A stretch of DNA of 11,263 nt from an uncultured Collinsella sp. (GCA_958419975.1 CATZIG010000044.1:1-11263); one strand, 5' to 3'. Counted from the stretch's first letter, positions 1 through 7,971 are shown. Program-made: numbers and translations. Notes: a model not told the origin generated them from the letters alone.

Positions 1-1
1 C

Positions 2-91
2 GTACGCCACATCGGCATCACTGCCGGAGCCTCCACCCCGCAAGAACACATCGAGCGCGCCGTTGAGCGCATCAAGGAGCTTTGCCGCTAG
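2..91 (+). CDS. ispH: 4-hydroxy-3-methylbut-2-enyl diphosphate reductase, C-terminal end (partial)
   Basis: Only the last 29 codons and the TAG stop are inside the window; the start lies upstream. The visible peptide carries GITAGASTP followed by an amphipathic helix ending in RIKELCR. IspH proteins end in just this way: the TAGAS segment lines the substrate pocket and contributes a serine that contacts the diphosphate, and a short helix closes the protein. IspH is the [4Fe-4S] enzyme that performs the last step of the MEP isoprenoid pathway, reducing HMBPP to IPP and DMAPP in the cytoplasm. The DUF512 gene begins 2 bases after the stop, so the two are probably co-transcribed. The call rests on a short but distinctive tail; the iron-sulfur cysteines are not visible. 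Confidence 0.8.
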   Translation, partial: VRHIGITAGASTPQEHIERAVERIKELCR

Positions 92-93
92 TC

Positions 94-1536
94 ATGGACC
101 AGACCGTACCCGCATACGCCGCCGAGGTGGCCGATTACGGGCGCAGCCGCGACCCCGAGCCGGGTGAAGGCGCGCTCGTAAAGAACGTGCGTCCCGAATC
201 GCCCGCGTGGGATGTGGGTATCGAGCCGGGCATGCGCGTGCTCACGGTCAACGGTGAGCAGCTTACCGACATGATTGTGTGGCTCTGGGAGGCCGACGAT
301 GATACCGTCGACCTCGAGGTTTTCGACCCGCGCGACAACACCGTCACCCTCGTCGAGCTCGACCGCTTCCCGGGAGAGGACTGGGGCCTTGAGTTCGATG
401 GCCCCATCTTTGACGGCATGCGTACCTGTGTGAACGCCTGCGTGTTCTGCTTTATGACGATGCTCCCCAAGGGCGGCCGCTCAACGCTCTATATTCGCGA
501 TGACGACTACCGCCTGAGCTTTTTGCAGGGCAACTTTGTCACGCTCACGAACCTCACCGACGAAGATGTTCAAAACGTCATCCAACGCAACATGAGCCCC
601 ATGAACGTGTCGGTCCACGCCGTAAGCCCCGACGTCCGCCGCCGCATGATGGGCCGCAACGCCCAGCGCGGCATGGATGTGCTCGAGGCCATCATGGCCG
701 CCGGCATAGAGATTCATGCGCAGATCGTGTTGTGCCCCGGCATGAACGACGGCGAGGAGCTGGAAAAGACCCTGCGCTTTTGCGAGGAGCACGAGCAAAT
801 CACAAGTCTGGGCATTGTGCCGCTCGGTTTTACCAAGCATCAGAACCGTTTTAGCTGGTCCTACAGCGACAAGCCCGAGCTGGCGCGCGAGACCATCGCG
901 ATGATCAGGCCCTTCCAGGACCGCGCCTATGAGCGCTTTGGCCGCCACACCTTCCAGATGAGCGACGAGTTCTATCTGGACGCTGGCATCGATCCTCCCG
1001 AGGCTGACTTTTACGACGGCTACCCGCAGTACTACGACGGCATTGGCATGATCCGCTCGTATCTAGACGAGACCGATGACGTGCTTGCCGCCGACGCCGA
1101 GCGTCTGGCCCGCGTCCGCGCTGGCATCGCCGAGCGCAACCAGCGCCTTCTATGCCTCTCGGGCACCAGCGCACGCGACACGGTGGCCCGCTTTGTGGAG
1201 TCGCCGCATGGTCTCGGCGGTACCGTCACTGCCATCAAGAACCGCTACTTTGGCGGCAACGTGGACGTGACCGGCCTCATCGTCGCGTGTGACATTCTGG
1301 AGCAGCTGCCCCAAGATCTGTCGGGGGTTATGCTCTTTGTGCCTAAGCTCATGTTCAACGCTGACGGCATGACGCTCGACGAGTATCATCGTGACGATTT
1401 ACTCGCAAGCCTTACCGGTCGCGGCGCCGAGGTTCATGTGGTGTCGACCATGCCGCATGAGCTGCTCGATACCCTGGAGCACATCCTTGGCATTGTGCCT
1501 GCCGACTCTACTAATTCCGCTGACCCTACCCATTAA
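94..1536 (+). CDS. DUF512 family protein: PDZ plus radical SAM domains
   Basis: A 480-residue protein starting MDQTVPAY. Residues about 27-75 form a PDZ-like domain (VRPESPAWDVGIEPGMRVLTVNG). A CxxxCxxC cluster follows at C112, C116 and C119, the radical SAM [4Fe-4S] ligands. Next come family hallmarks: PKGGRSTLYIRDDDYRLSF (125-143), GNFVTLTNL (146-154), NVSVHAVSPD (171-180), AQIVLCPGMNDG (209-220) and PLGFTKH (243-249). The C-terminal part is the DUF512 domain. The reaction is unknown. The gene commonly lies next to der in Gram-positive bacteria, as here, where der starts 10 bases later, so a ribosome- or envelope-linked role is possible but unproven. I chose the ATG at 94 because AAGGAG lies upstream within the ispH end; a TTG at 82 in the same frame sits too close to that site. 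After the cluster, FCFMTM replaces the FCFIDQ I expect in firmicute members, probably a lineage variant. Confidence 0.9.
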   Translation: MDQTVPAYAAEVADYGRSRDPEPGEGALVKNVRPESPAWDVGIEPGMRVLTVNGEQLTDMIVWLWEADDDTVDLEVFDPRDNTVTLVELDRFPGEDWGLEFDGPIFDGMRTCVNACVFCFMTMLPKGGRSTLYIRDDDYRLSFLQGNFVTLTNLTDEDVQNVIQRNMSPMNVSVHAVSPDVRRRMMGRNAQRGMDVLEAIMAAGIEIHAQIVLCPGMNDGEELEKTLRFCEEHEQITSLGIVPLGFTKHQNRFSWSYSDKPELARETIAMIRPFQDRAYERFGRHTFQMSDEFYLDAGIDPPEADFYDGYPQYYDGIGMIRSYLDETDDVLAADAERLARVRAGIAERNQRLLCLSGTSARDTVARFVESPHGLGGTVTAIKNRYFGGNVDVTGLIVACDILEQLPQDLSGVMLFVPKLMFNADGMTLDEYHRDDLLASLTGRGAEVHVVSTMPHELLDTLEHILGIVPADSTNSADPTH

Positions 1537-1546
1537 AGGAGAGCAG

Positions 1547-2881
1547 ATGAAACCTATCGTCGCCGTCGTCGGACGCCCCAACGTGGGCAAGTCCACGCTC
1601 GTTAACCGCCTGGCCCAGACCTCGGATGCCATCGTCCACGAGTCTCGCGGCGTCACGCGCGACCGCTCGTACCACACGGCCGATTGGAACGGCCGCGAGT
1701 TCACCATCGTCGACACGGGCGGCATCGAGCCGCTCAAGAGCGATGACGTGTTTGCCACGTCCATCCGCGACCAGGCGCTCGCCGCCGCCGAGGAAGCCGC
1801 CGTCATCCTGTTTGTGGTCGACGGCCGCACCGGCGTCACCGAGGAGGACGAGTCGGTCGCCCGCATGCTCAAGCGCTGCGACAAGCCGGTCTTTCTGCTG
1901 GTGAACAAGCTCGACAACCCCGATCGCGAGAACGACAGCATCTGGGAGTTCTATTCGCTCGGCATCGGTGAGCCCACGCCGCTCTCGGCCCTGCATGGTC
2001 ATGGCACGGGCGACCTGCTCGACGATATCGTGGCCCTGCTTCCGGAGGAAGAGGACGAGGTCGCCGATGAGTTCCCCGACGCGCTGAACGTCGCCATCAT
2101 CGGCCGCCCCAACGCCGGTAAGTCCTCGCTGTTCAACCGCATCCTGGGCGCCGACCGCTCCATCGTGTCCAACATTGCCGGCACCACGCGCGACGCCATC
2201 GACACGGTCGTCGAACGCAACGGCAAGCACTACCGCATGGTCGATACCGCGGGCATCCGCAAGAAGAGCACCGTGTACGAGAACATCGAGTACTACTCCA
2301 TGGTCCGCGGCCTGCGCGCCATCGACCGCGCCGACGTGGCGCTGCTCGTCGTCGACGCCTCCGTGGGCGTCACCGAGCAGGACCAGAAGGTCATGGGCTT
2401 GGCCATCGAGCGCGGCTGCGCCATCGTGGTGCTGCTCAACAAGTGGGATCTGCTCGACGACGACCGTAAGCGCGAGGCCTGCATGGAGACCATCGACCGC
2501 CGTCTGGGCGTCATGGCTCCCTGGGCCCAGTACCTGCGCATCTCTGCCCTGACCGGCCGCAGCGTCGAGAAGATCTGGGCGATGGTCGACGCCGCCGAGA
2601 AGACGCGCTCGCAAAAGATCAGCACCTCGCGCCTCAACACGTTCCTCACCGACCTGCGCGAGTTCGGTCATACCGTGGTGGACGGCAAGCGCCGCCTGCG
2701 CATGCACTACGTGACCCAGACGGGCGTCAACCCGCCGACGTTCACGTTCTTCGTCAACCACAGCGATCTGGTCAACGACACCTACCAGCGCTACGTGGAG
2801 AACCGCATGCGCTCGACCTTCGACTTTGCCGGCACGCCCATTCGACTCTTCTTTAGGAAGAAGGAGCAAAAGGATGCATAA
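1547..2881 (+). CDS. der: Ribosome biogenesis GTPase Der (EngA)
   Basis: A 444-residue protein with two tandem GTPase domains and a C-terminal KH-like domain, the unmistakable Der layout. The first domain has the P-loop GRPNVGKS (9-16), DTGG (56-59) and NKLD (120-123). After an acidic linker (about 167-177), the second has GRPNAGKS (186-193), DTAG (233-236) and NKWD (298-301). The KH-like domain spans about 355-440 and ends in a basic RLFFRKK tail. Der is an essential GTPase that binds the 50S subunit and drives its late assembly. The start is the ATG preceded by AAAGGAGAG 5-6 bases upstream; the frame is open further upstream but would overlap the DUF512 gene and lacks a comparable ribosome site. 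The end overlaps the start of plsY by 8 bases. Length is normal for the family. Confidence 0.97.
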   Translation: MKPIVAVVGRPNVGKSTLVNRLAQTSDAIVHESRGVTRDRSYHTADWNGREFTIVDTGGIEPLKSDDVFATSIRDQALAAAEEAAVILFVVDGRTGVTEEDESVARMLKRCDKPVFLLVNKLDNPDRENDSIWEFYSLGIGEPTPLSALHGHGTGDLLDDIVALLPEEEDEVADEFPDALNVAIIGRPNAGKSSLFNRILGADRSIVSNIAGTTRDAIDTVVERNGKHYRMVDTAGIRKKSTVYENIEYYSMVRGLRAIDRADVALLVVDASVGVTEQDQKVMGLAIERGCAIVVLLNKWDLLDDDRKREACMETIDRRLGVMAPWAQYLRISALTGRSVEKIWAMVDAAEKTRSQKISTSRLNTFLTDLREFGHTVVDGKRRLRMHYVTQTGVNPPTFTFFVNHSDLVNDTYQRYVENRMRSTFDFAGTPIRLFFRKKEQKDA

Positions 2882-3557
2882 TCCGATTCTGCTGACCGCC
2901 ATCTGCGCCGTGGTCTCGTTCTTTATCGGAGCGATTCCGTTTGGCCTGATCCTGGGCCGCGTGTTCAACCACACCGACATTCGCAAGGCGGGCTCCGGCA
3001 ACATCGGCACCACCAACGCGCTGCGTGTGGCCGGTCCCAAGGTAGCCGCGCTCACGCTGCTGCTCGACTGCCTTAAGGGCGCCATCTGCGTCCTTATCGC
3101 CCGTCCGCTCATCGCGAGCGTGGGCTATGGCTTTCCGCCGAATATCATGGCGCCCGGAGCCCCCGGCGACTGGATGCTCGGCGTCATTTGCCTGGCAGCC
3201 GTGTGGGGCCACATCTTCTCGCCCTACCTCAACTTCCATGGCGGCAAGGGTATCGCAGTTGGTCTGGGTGTCATCCTCGCCTGGTACTGGCCTATTGGCC
3301 TGTCGCTGCTGGGCATGTTTATCGTGGCCGTCGCCATCACCAAGTTTGTGTCGGTAGGCTCGCTTGCCGCGGCCATCGGTCTTCCCATCGCTGCCTGTGC
3401 GGTCTTTCCGTACAGCAGCCTGGGCCTCAAGTTCTGCATGGCGATGATCGGCATCACCGTGGTGTGGGCCCATCGCTCGAATATCCAAAAGCTCATGGCC
3501 GGTAAGGAGTCCAAGCTCTCGTTTACCAAGCGCGTCACCGAACCCGACGATAAGTAG
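2874..3557 (+). CDS. plsY: Acyl-phosphate:glycerol-3-phosphate acyltransferase PlsY
   Basis: A 227-residue polytopic membrane protein that moves an acyl chain from acyl-phosphate to glycerol-3-phosphate, giving lysophosphatidate, the first committed step of phospholipid synthesis. All three conserved PlsY loops are visible: GSGNIGTTNALR (40-51), GHIFSPYLNFHGGKGIAVG (112-130) and HRSNIQKLMAGKE (200-212). The hydrophobic stretches at about 5-29, 56-78, 101-115, 127-157 and 162-197 fit the membrane helices of the family. I chose the ATG at 2874 because AAGGAG lies about 9 bases upstream and the protein then begins with the first membrane helix. The gene starts inside the last codons of der and gpsA follows 9 bases after its stop. 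GpsA makes the acyl acceptor used here. The partner plsX is not in the window. The tail after the third loop is charged and probably cytoplasmic. Confidence 0.95.
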   Translation: MHNPILLTAICAVVSFFIGAIPFGLILGRVFNHTDIRKAGSGNIGTTNALRVAGPKVAALTLLLDCLKGAICVLIARPLIASVGYGFPPNIMAPGAPGDWMLGVICLAAVWGHIFSPYLNFHGGKGIAVGLGVILAWYWPIGLSLLGMFIVAVAITKFVSVGSLAAAIGLPIAACAVFPYSSLGLKFCMAMIGITVVWAHRSNIQKLMAGKESKLSFTKRVTEPDDK

Positions 3558-3566
3558 GAGAGAGTC

Positions 3567-4574
3567 ATGAATGTTGCGCTGATTGGCTCTGGCTCCTGGG
3601 GAACCGCCGTCGCCGGCCTTGCCGCCGCGCGAGCCGAGCGCGTGACCATGTGGGCCCACAGCGAGCAGACGGCCGCCGGCATCAATTGCGAGCATCGCAA
3701 CCCCCGGTATCTGGTGGGCTACGAGCTGCCCGGCAACGTTGTCGCCACGACGGACTTGGCCCAGGCGCTCGAAGGCGCCGAGGCCATCATCTTTGCCGTT
3801 CCTTCGACGCACCTTCGCGACGTCTGCCACCAGGCGGCGCCGTACATCGCGGACGAGACGCCGGTTCTGTGCCTCACCAAGGGCATTGAGCCCGAGTCCG
3901 GCCTGCTCATGAGCGAGGTCATCGCCAGCGAGATCGGCAACGAGGCGCGCGTGGCGGCGCTCTCGGGCCCCAACCATGCCGAGGAGATCTGCCGCGGCGG
4001 GCTTTCTGCCGCCGTCATCGCCAGCAAAGATCCGCAGATAGGGGAGACCTTTAAGGACCTGCTCCTGTCCACGGCCTTCCGCATCTATCTGTCGCAGGAC
4101 ATGACCGGCGTCGAGGTCTGCGGCGCCATGAAAAATGTCATCGCCATCGTCTGCGGCATCTCCGCCGGCACCGGCGCCGGCGACAACACGCTCGCCCTCA
4201 TCATGACGCGCGGCCTGGCCGAGATTAGCCGTCTGGTGCATGCCCGCGGCGGTCAAGCTATGACCTGCATGGGACTTGCCGGCATGGGTGACCTCATTGC
4301 CACCTGCACCTCGGAGCATTCGCGCAACCGCACCTTTGGCTACGAGTTTGCCCACGGCGTGTCGCTCGACGAGTATCAGACGCGCACGCATATGGTTGTC
4401 GAGGGCGCCGTCGCGGCCCGCAGCGTCAGCGAGCTTGCCCGTTCACTGGGCGTAGACATTCCGCTCACCTTTGCCGTGGAGCAAACGCTCTACAACGGTG
4501 TTACTTTGGATAGGGCGCTCGAGATTCTTACCGATCGCGTCCCTTCTCAAGAGTTCTACGGACTCACCGACTAG
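3567..4574 (+). CDS. gpsA: NAD(P)-dependent glycerol-3-phosphate dehydrogenase
   Basis: A 335-residue cytoplasmic enzyme that reduces dihydroxyacetone phosphate to sn-glycerol-3-phosphate for phospholipid synthesis. The N-terminal Rossmann fold opens with IGSGSWGTA (6-14), the dinucleotide-binding glycine loop. Further family signatures are AVPSTHLR (77-84), LTKGIE (103-108, with K105), LSGPNHAEEI (132-141), and VCGAMKN (184-190), where K189 matches the catalytic lysine. The helical C-terminal domain has GISAGTGAGDNT, GLAGMGDL (236-243) and HSRNRTFG (251-258), whose arginine binds the substrate phosphate. Length is normal. The ATG at 3567 follows AGGAGAG, which overlaps the plsY stop, so the two are likely translated together. 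The order plsY-gpsA is a recurrent arrangement and joins precursor supply to the acyltransferase. Confidence 0.97.
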   Translation: MNVALIGSGSWGTAVAGLAAARAERVTMWAHSEQTAAGINCEHRNPRYLVGYELPGNVVATTDLAQALEGAEAIIFAVPSTHLRDVCHQAAPYIADETPVLCLTKGIEPESGLLMSEVIASEIGNEARVAALSGPNHAEEICRGGLSAAVIASKDPQIGETFKDLLLSTAFRIYLSQDMTGVEVCGAMKNVIAIVCGISAGTGAGDNTLALIMTRGLAEISRLVHARGGQAMTCMGLAGMGDLIATCTSEHSRNRTFGYEFAHGVSLDEYQTRTHMVVEGAVAARSVSELARSLGVDIPLTFAVEQTLYNGVTLDRALEILTDRVPSQEFYGLTD

Positions 4575-4592
4575 CGCAGAAAGGCTTCTACC

Positions 4593-5264
4593 ATGGGTTC
4601 CATCAAAATCGCTCCGTCTGTCCTTTCGGCCGACATGGCCAACCTCAAGGGCGAACTCGACAAGATCGCCGGTGCCGACTACGTGCACTTCGACGTCATG
4701 GACGGCCACTTTACCGGCAACCTCACCTTTGGCGTCGACATCCTTAAGGCCGTCAAGCGCTCCACCGATGTACCGGTCGACGCACACCTGATGGTGTCGA
4801 ACCCCGACGAGACGGTCGATTGGTACGCCGACGCCGGTGCCGACATGATCACCGTGCACTACGAGGCCTCCACGCACCTGCACCGCACGCTCACGCACCT
4901 GCAGCAGCGCGGCGTCAAGGCCGGCGTGGTGCTCAACCCCGCCACCCCCGTGTGCGTACTCGAGAGCATCATCGACGTTGTCGACATGGTGCTCCTGATG
5001 AGCGTGAACCCCGGCTTTGGCGGCCAGAGCTTTATCCCGGGCACTCTGCCTAAGCTGCACGAGCTTACGGCCATGTGCGAGCGCCACGGCGTGTCGCCCC
5101 TGATCGAGGTCGATGGCGGTATCTCTTCCAAGAACATCGCCGAGGTCGTCAAGGCCGGCGCCAACGTGCTCGTAGCCGGCTCCGCCGTATTTAAGTCCGA
5201 AGATCCCGCTGCCGAGGTTGCGCTGCTGCAGAAGCTGGGCAACGAGGCCGCACAGGAGGCATAA
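4593..5264 (+). CDS. rpe: Ribulose-phosphate 3-epimerase
   Basis: A 223-residue TIM-barrel enzyme that interconverts ribulose 5-phosphate and xylulose 5-phosphate in the pentose phosphate pathway. The opening KIAPSVLSADMANL (5-18) contains the substrate-contacting S9. Metal ligands are all in place: H32 and D34 in VHFDVMDGHF, H65 in DAHLMV, and D174 in IEVDGG. The phosphate-binding region is seen in MSVNPGFGGQSF (136-147) and in GGISSKN and VAGSAVF near the C-terminus. The usual HFVPNLTFG is HFTGNLTFG here, a local change outside the metal ligands. The ATG at 4593 has AGAAAGG about 9 bases upstream. The gap from gpsA is 18 bases, the largest in the upstream gene block, but I see no terminator or convincing promoter in it. 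It is functionally unrelated to its neighbours and is probably a passenger in the cluster. Confidence 0.96.
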   Translation: MGSIKIAPSVLSADMANLKGELDKIAGADYVHFDVMDGHFTGNLTFGVDILKAVKRSTDVPVDAHLMVSNPDETVDWYADAGADMITVHYEASTHLHRTLTHLQQRGVKAGVVLNPATPVCVLESIIDVVDMVLLMSVNPGFGGQSFIPGTLPKLHELTAMCERHGVSPLIEVDGGISSKNIAEVVKAGANVLVAGSAVFKSEDPAAEVALLQKLGNEAAQEA

Positions 5265-5270
5265 AACCTT

Positions 5271-6449
5271 ATGACCGCAGGTCAAAACCGCATACCCGTG
5301 AATCTTGACTATGCCGCCTCGACGCCCATGCGCGCCGAGGCGCGCCTTGCGCAGCGCGAGTACGACGACAGCGAGCTTGCCGGCGTCAACCCCAACTCGC
5401 TGCATTCGCTCGGCCGCAAGGCCGCTGCACGCCTGGAAGTGGCGCGTCGCGAGATTGCCCGCAGCTTTGGCGCGCGCGTTCGCCCGTCCGAGATTGTTTT
5501 GACCAACGGCGGCACCGAAGCCAACCAGCTGGCGCTGCTCGGTCTTGCCGAGGGCGCTCGTCAGCGCGATCGCAAGCGTAACCGCGTGATCGTATCTGCC
5601 ATCGAGCACGATTCGATTCTGGACAACCTGCCGCTGCTGCGTGCCGCCGGATTTACCGTCGACCTGGTGCAGCCCTGCCGCATGGGCTACATTGAGCCTG
5701 CCGCGCTTGTCGAGCTGCTAGGCGACGACGTGGCACTTGTAAGCATCATGGTTGCCAACAACGAGACCGGCGTGGTGCAGCCCATCCGCGAGCTTGCCGC
5801 GGCCGCGCATACCGTTGGCGCCCTGTTCCACACCGATGCCATCCAGGGGTATCTGCATATTCCGCTCGATGTCACCGAGCTGGGAGTTGACGCCATGACC
5901 GTTGCCGCGCACAAGATCGGTGGCCCCGTGGCATCCGGCGCGCTCTACCTTAAGAACCGCACGCCGCTGCGCCCGCGCATCTTTGGCGGCGGACAGGAGG
6001 CCGGTCGTCGTGCCGGCACGCAGGACCTGCGCACGCAGCTGGCCTTTGCCGCTGCCGCCCGCACGCTGGTGCCCCATGTGGCCCAGGAGCGTGCGACGCT
6101 GCAAACCCTTTCCGACAAGCTCTACGCCACGCTTACGGCCCACCCGCGCATTCACGCCACGATGGGCGACTACGCGCAGGCCGATCGTCTGCCGGGTATG
6201 GTTTCGATCTACGTCGACGGCATGGACTCCGAGGAGCTCATCGTCAAGCTCGACGCCGCCGGCTTTGAGGTATCGGCAGGCTCGGCGTGCTCGAGCGGCA
6301 GCATGGACCCGAGCCATGTTTTAAGCGCGATGGGCATCGGTCGCGAGCAGGCATTGGGCGCACTGCGCATTTCCTTTGATGACCGCGTGAATCCGGGCGA
6401 TCTGGACGAGTTTGCCCAGACGCTGCTCTCGATCGTGGGTGCCGCATGA
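5271..6449 (+). CDS. Class V aminotransferase-fold cysteine desulfurase (NifS/IscS-like)
   Basis: A 392-residue PLP enzyme that should remove sulfur from L-cysteine as an enzyme-bound persulfide. Visible active-site residues are H113 (EHDS, stacks on PLP), N164 in ANNETG, D189 and Q192 in HTDAIQ, the Schiff-base lysine K215 in AAHKIGGP, and the persulfide cysteine C340 in SAGSACSSG. The N-terminal LDYAASTP (12-19) and GGTEANQLA (80-88) are also typical. The ACSSG context on a flexible loop suggests the NifS/IscS subgroup rather than SufS. No IscU, SufU, MnmA or ThiI gene is nearby, so the sulfur acceptor is not shown; tRNA thiolation or Fe-S assembly are both possible. AGGAGG lies 12 bases before the ATG, inside the end of rpe. 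The stop overlaps the next ATG by 4 bases (ATGA). Confidence 0.93.
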   Translation: MTAGQNRIPVNLDYAASTPMRAEARLAQREYDDSELAGVNPNSLHSLGRKAAARLEVARREIARSFGARVRPSEIVLTNGGTEANQLALLGLAEGARQRDRKRNRVIVSAIEHDSILDNLPLLRAAGFTVDLVQPCRMGYIEPAALVELLGDDVALVSIMVANNETGVVQPIRELAAAAHTVGALFHTDAIQGYLHIPLDVTELGVDAMTVAAHKIGGPVASGALYLKNRTPLRPRIFGGGQEAGRRAGTQDLRTQLAFAAAARTLVPHVAQERATLQTLSDKLYATLTAHPRIHATMGDYAQADRLPGMVSIYVDGMDSEELIVKLDAAGFEVSAGSACSSGSMDPSHVLSAMGIGREQALGALRISFDDRVNPGDLDEFAQTLLSIVGAA

Positions 6450-7255
6450 TCGTCGCTGAGCTTGAACGTGCGCTGCTGGCGCGCTACCCCAAGGCGGACG
6501 CCGAGGGCTGGGATCATGTTGGACTATCTGTGGGAGACCCCGCTGCTGAGATCACCGGCGTTGCCTGCGCGCTCGATGCGACCGAAGCTAATGTTCTCCG
6601 CGCCCAAGAAGCCGGTGCAAACGTGCTGCTGACGCACCATCCTGTCTATATCAAGGAGCCCGAGGCGTTTTGTCCAGCGGATGCCACTCGCCCCCAGTGC
6701 AGCGCGGCACTCTATGAGGCGGCCCGTTGCGGCGTGAGCATCATATCGCTCCACACCAACCTGGACCGCTCGCACGAAGCCCGTGTCTGCCTGAGCGAGC
6801 TGCTGGGTGCCGCACCCGTGAGCTCACTGGAGCACGTGGACGACCCCGAGGCAACCGGCCTGGGCGCGCTTGCAACGCTCAACGACCCGTGCACGCTGCG
6901 CGATCTTGCCACCCGTGCTGCCACGGCCTTCGGCAGCGACCCGCGTGTGTGGGGCGAAGCCGATCGCCCGTGCCGCACCGTCGCCATTTTGGGCGGCTCC
7001 CTGGGCGACTTTGGAGAGCTCGCCATCGCCGCGCGCGCGGACGTTGTCGTGACGGGCGAGGCGGGATACCACGTGGCGCAAGACCTTACCTTACGCGGGC
7101 TGCCGGTGATCTTGCTCGGCCACGACCGCTCCGAGGAGCCGTTCGTTGATATATTGATGAACTCTGCAGTTGACGCCGGGGTCGACCCCCGTCATGCGAT
7201 TAAAATACTGAACCCTTGCCAATGGTGGACTGTGACAAAAGGAGAGAACTTATGA
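6446..7255 (+). CDS. NIF3/DUF34 family dinuclear metal-centre protein
   Basis: A 269-residue member of the widespread NIF3 (YbgI/YqfO, DUF34) family, which forms hexameric rings with two metal ions per subunit. The metal-site motifs are visible: THHP with H64-H65, HTNLD with H103 and D107, and GHDRSE near the C-terminus with H226 and E230. The family landmarks WDHVGLSVGD (22-31), ITGVACALDAT (36-46) and ILGGSLGDFG (181-190) are present. The length fits the short form without the extra PII-like insert seen in some homologues. The true reaction is unresolved; the old label GTP cyclohydrolase I type 2 should not be taken as established. The gene overlaps both the desulfurase before it and the zinc-ribbon gene after it by 4 bases (ATGA), which points to coupled translation. 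Pairing with a zinc-ribbon protein gene is common for NIF3. Confidence 0.93.
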   Translation: MIVAELERALLARYPKADAEGWDHVGLSVGDPAAEITGVACALDATEANVLRAQEAGANVLLTHHPVYIKEPEAFCPADATRPQCSAALYEAARCGVSIISLHTNLDRSHEARVCLSELLGAAPVSSLEHVDDPEATGLGALATLNDPCTLRDLATRAATAFGSDPRVWGEADRPCRTVAILGGSLGDFGELAIAARADVVVTGEAGYHVAQDLTLRGLPVILLGHDRSEEPFVDILMNSAVDAGVDPRHAIKILNPCQWWTVTKGENL

Positions 7256-7971
7256 GCGCCGGCGCTACGTTACTCAAGCTGCAACAGATCGATTTGGAGC
7301 TCGCCCGCAACAAGAGCGAACTTGCCAATATGCCGGAGCTCAAGGAGCTCGCTTCCAAGCGCAAGACCTATGTGAAACTCAAGTCCGAGATGACCAAGCT
7401 CTACGCCCAGCGCAAGGATCTGGACATTGAGCTCGACGATCTCAACACCACCGAGATTCAGACCAACAACGCCATCGAGGCTGCCAAAAAGCGTCACGTC
7501 GACGGCTCCGACTACCGCGAGGTTCAGGACCTGGAGAATGAGCTCGCCACCTTGGCCAAGCGACTGGACAAGATTGAGCACACCCGCAAGGACGTCGTTG
7601 TCGCCCATAAGGAGGCGCTCGACCGCGAGACCCGCGCGCAGGCCATCATCGCCAAGTTCGAGGAGGGCGTGAAGGCCGATACCAAGGCCGCCCGCGCCAA
7701 GGCTGCCGACCTGCAGGCTCAGATTGACGCCGCCACTAAGGAGCGCACCGCGCTTGCCGCCACGCTGCCGGCCGACGTGCTCACCGACTACGAGCGTCTG
7801 CTCAAGCAGTTCCGCGGCCTTGCCGTCGAGACCATCCAGGGCAACATCCCCACGGTTTGCCACACCGCGCTGCAGGCATCGTCCATGAGCGACCTCAACC
7901 ACGACGGCAGGTCAATTACGCACTGCCCGTACTGCCACCGCCTCCTGGTGCTCCCGAGCAAGGAAGCTTAA
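7252..7971 (+). CDS. Coiled-coil protein with degenerate C-terminal zinc ribbon (CdsZ/HP0958-like)
   Basis: A 239-residue protein that is almost entirely charged helix: heptad-like, Lys/Glu/Leu-rich sequence from about 5 to 175 predicts a long antiparallel coiled coil. The only non-helical part is the C-terminal domain (about 195-239), NIPTVCHTALQ followed by THCPYCHRLLVLP. This matches the family called C4-type zinc-ribbon domain protein, whose members include chlamydial CdsZ and Helicobacter HP0958. Most members have CxxC...CxxC. Here the first pair has only C203 (followed by H204) because proline 200 sits where the first cysteine should be; C225 and C228 are kept. Whether it still binds zinc is open. 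The ATG at 7252 has AAAGGAGAG about 5 bases upstream and overlaps the NIF3 stop. The molecular function is unknown; RNA or protein scaffolding is possible by analogy only. Confidence 0.85.
   Translation: MSAGATLLKLQQIDLELARNKSELANMPELKELASKRKTYVKLKSEMTKLYAQRKDLDIELDDLNTTEIQTNNAIEAAKKRHVDGSDYREVQDLENELATLAKRLDKIEHTRKDVVVAHKEALDRETRAQAIIAKFEEGVKADTKAARAKAADLQAQIDAATKERTALAATLPADVLTDYERLLKQFRGLAVETIQGNIPTVCHTALQASSMSDLNHDGRSITHCPYCHRLLVLPSKEA

Noticed and set aside
1391..1546. Possible 52-residue N-terminal extension of Der
   Set aside because: The frame is open but overlaps the end of the DUF512 gene. Der proteins begin a few residues before the first P-loop, as with the ATG at 1547, which has a strong ribosome site.
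1526..3112. A 528-codon open frame on the - strand opposite der
   Set aside because: It is the mirror of the strong G/C third-position bias of der and plsY. Its product has no family signature and is rich in Val, Asp, Gly and His as expected of an antisense shadow. The + strand genes are certain.
2853..4391. A 512-codon open frame on the - strand opposite plsY and gpsA
   Set aside because: Same antisense effect. The frame crosses two unrelated + strand genes and encodes low-complexity Gly/His/Asp-rich sequence with no recognisable domain.
4575..4592. Gap between gpsA and rpe as a possible operon boundary
   Set aside because: It is only 18 bases, has no hairpin or T tract and no promoter-like pair; it just holds the rpe ribosome site.
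4443..5609. A 388-codon open frame on the - strand opposite rpe and the desulfurase start
   Set aside because: It covers parts of three well-supported + strand genes, has no motif I recognise and reflects codon bias.
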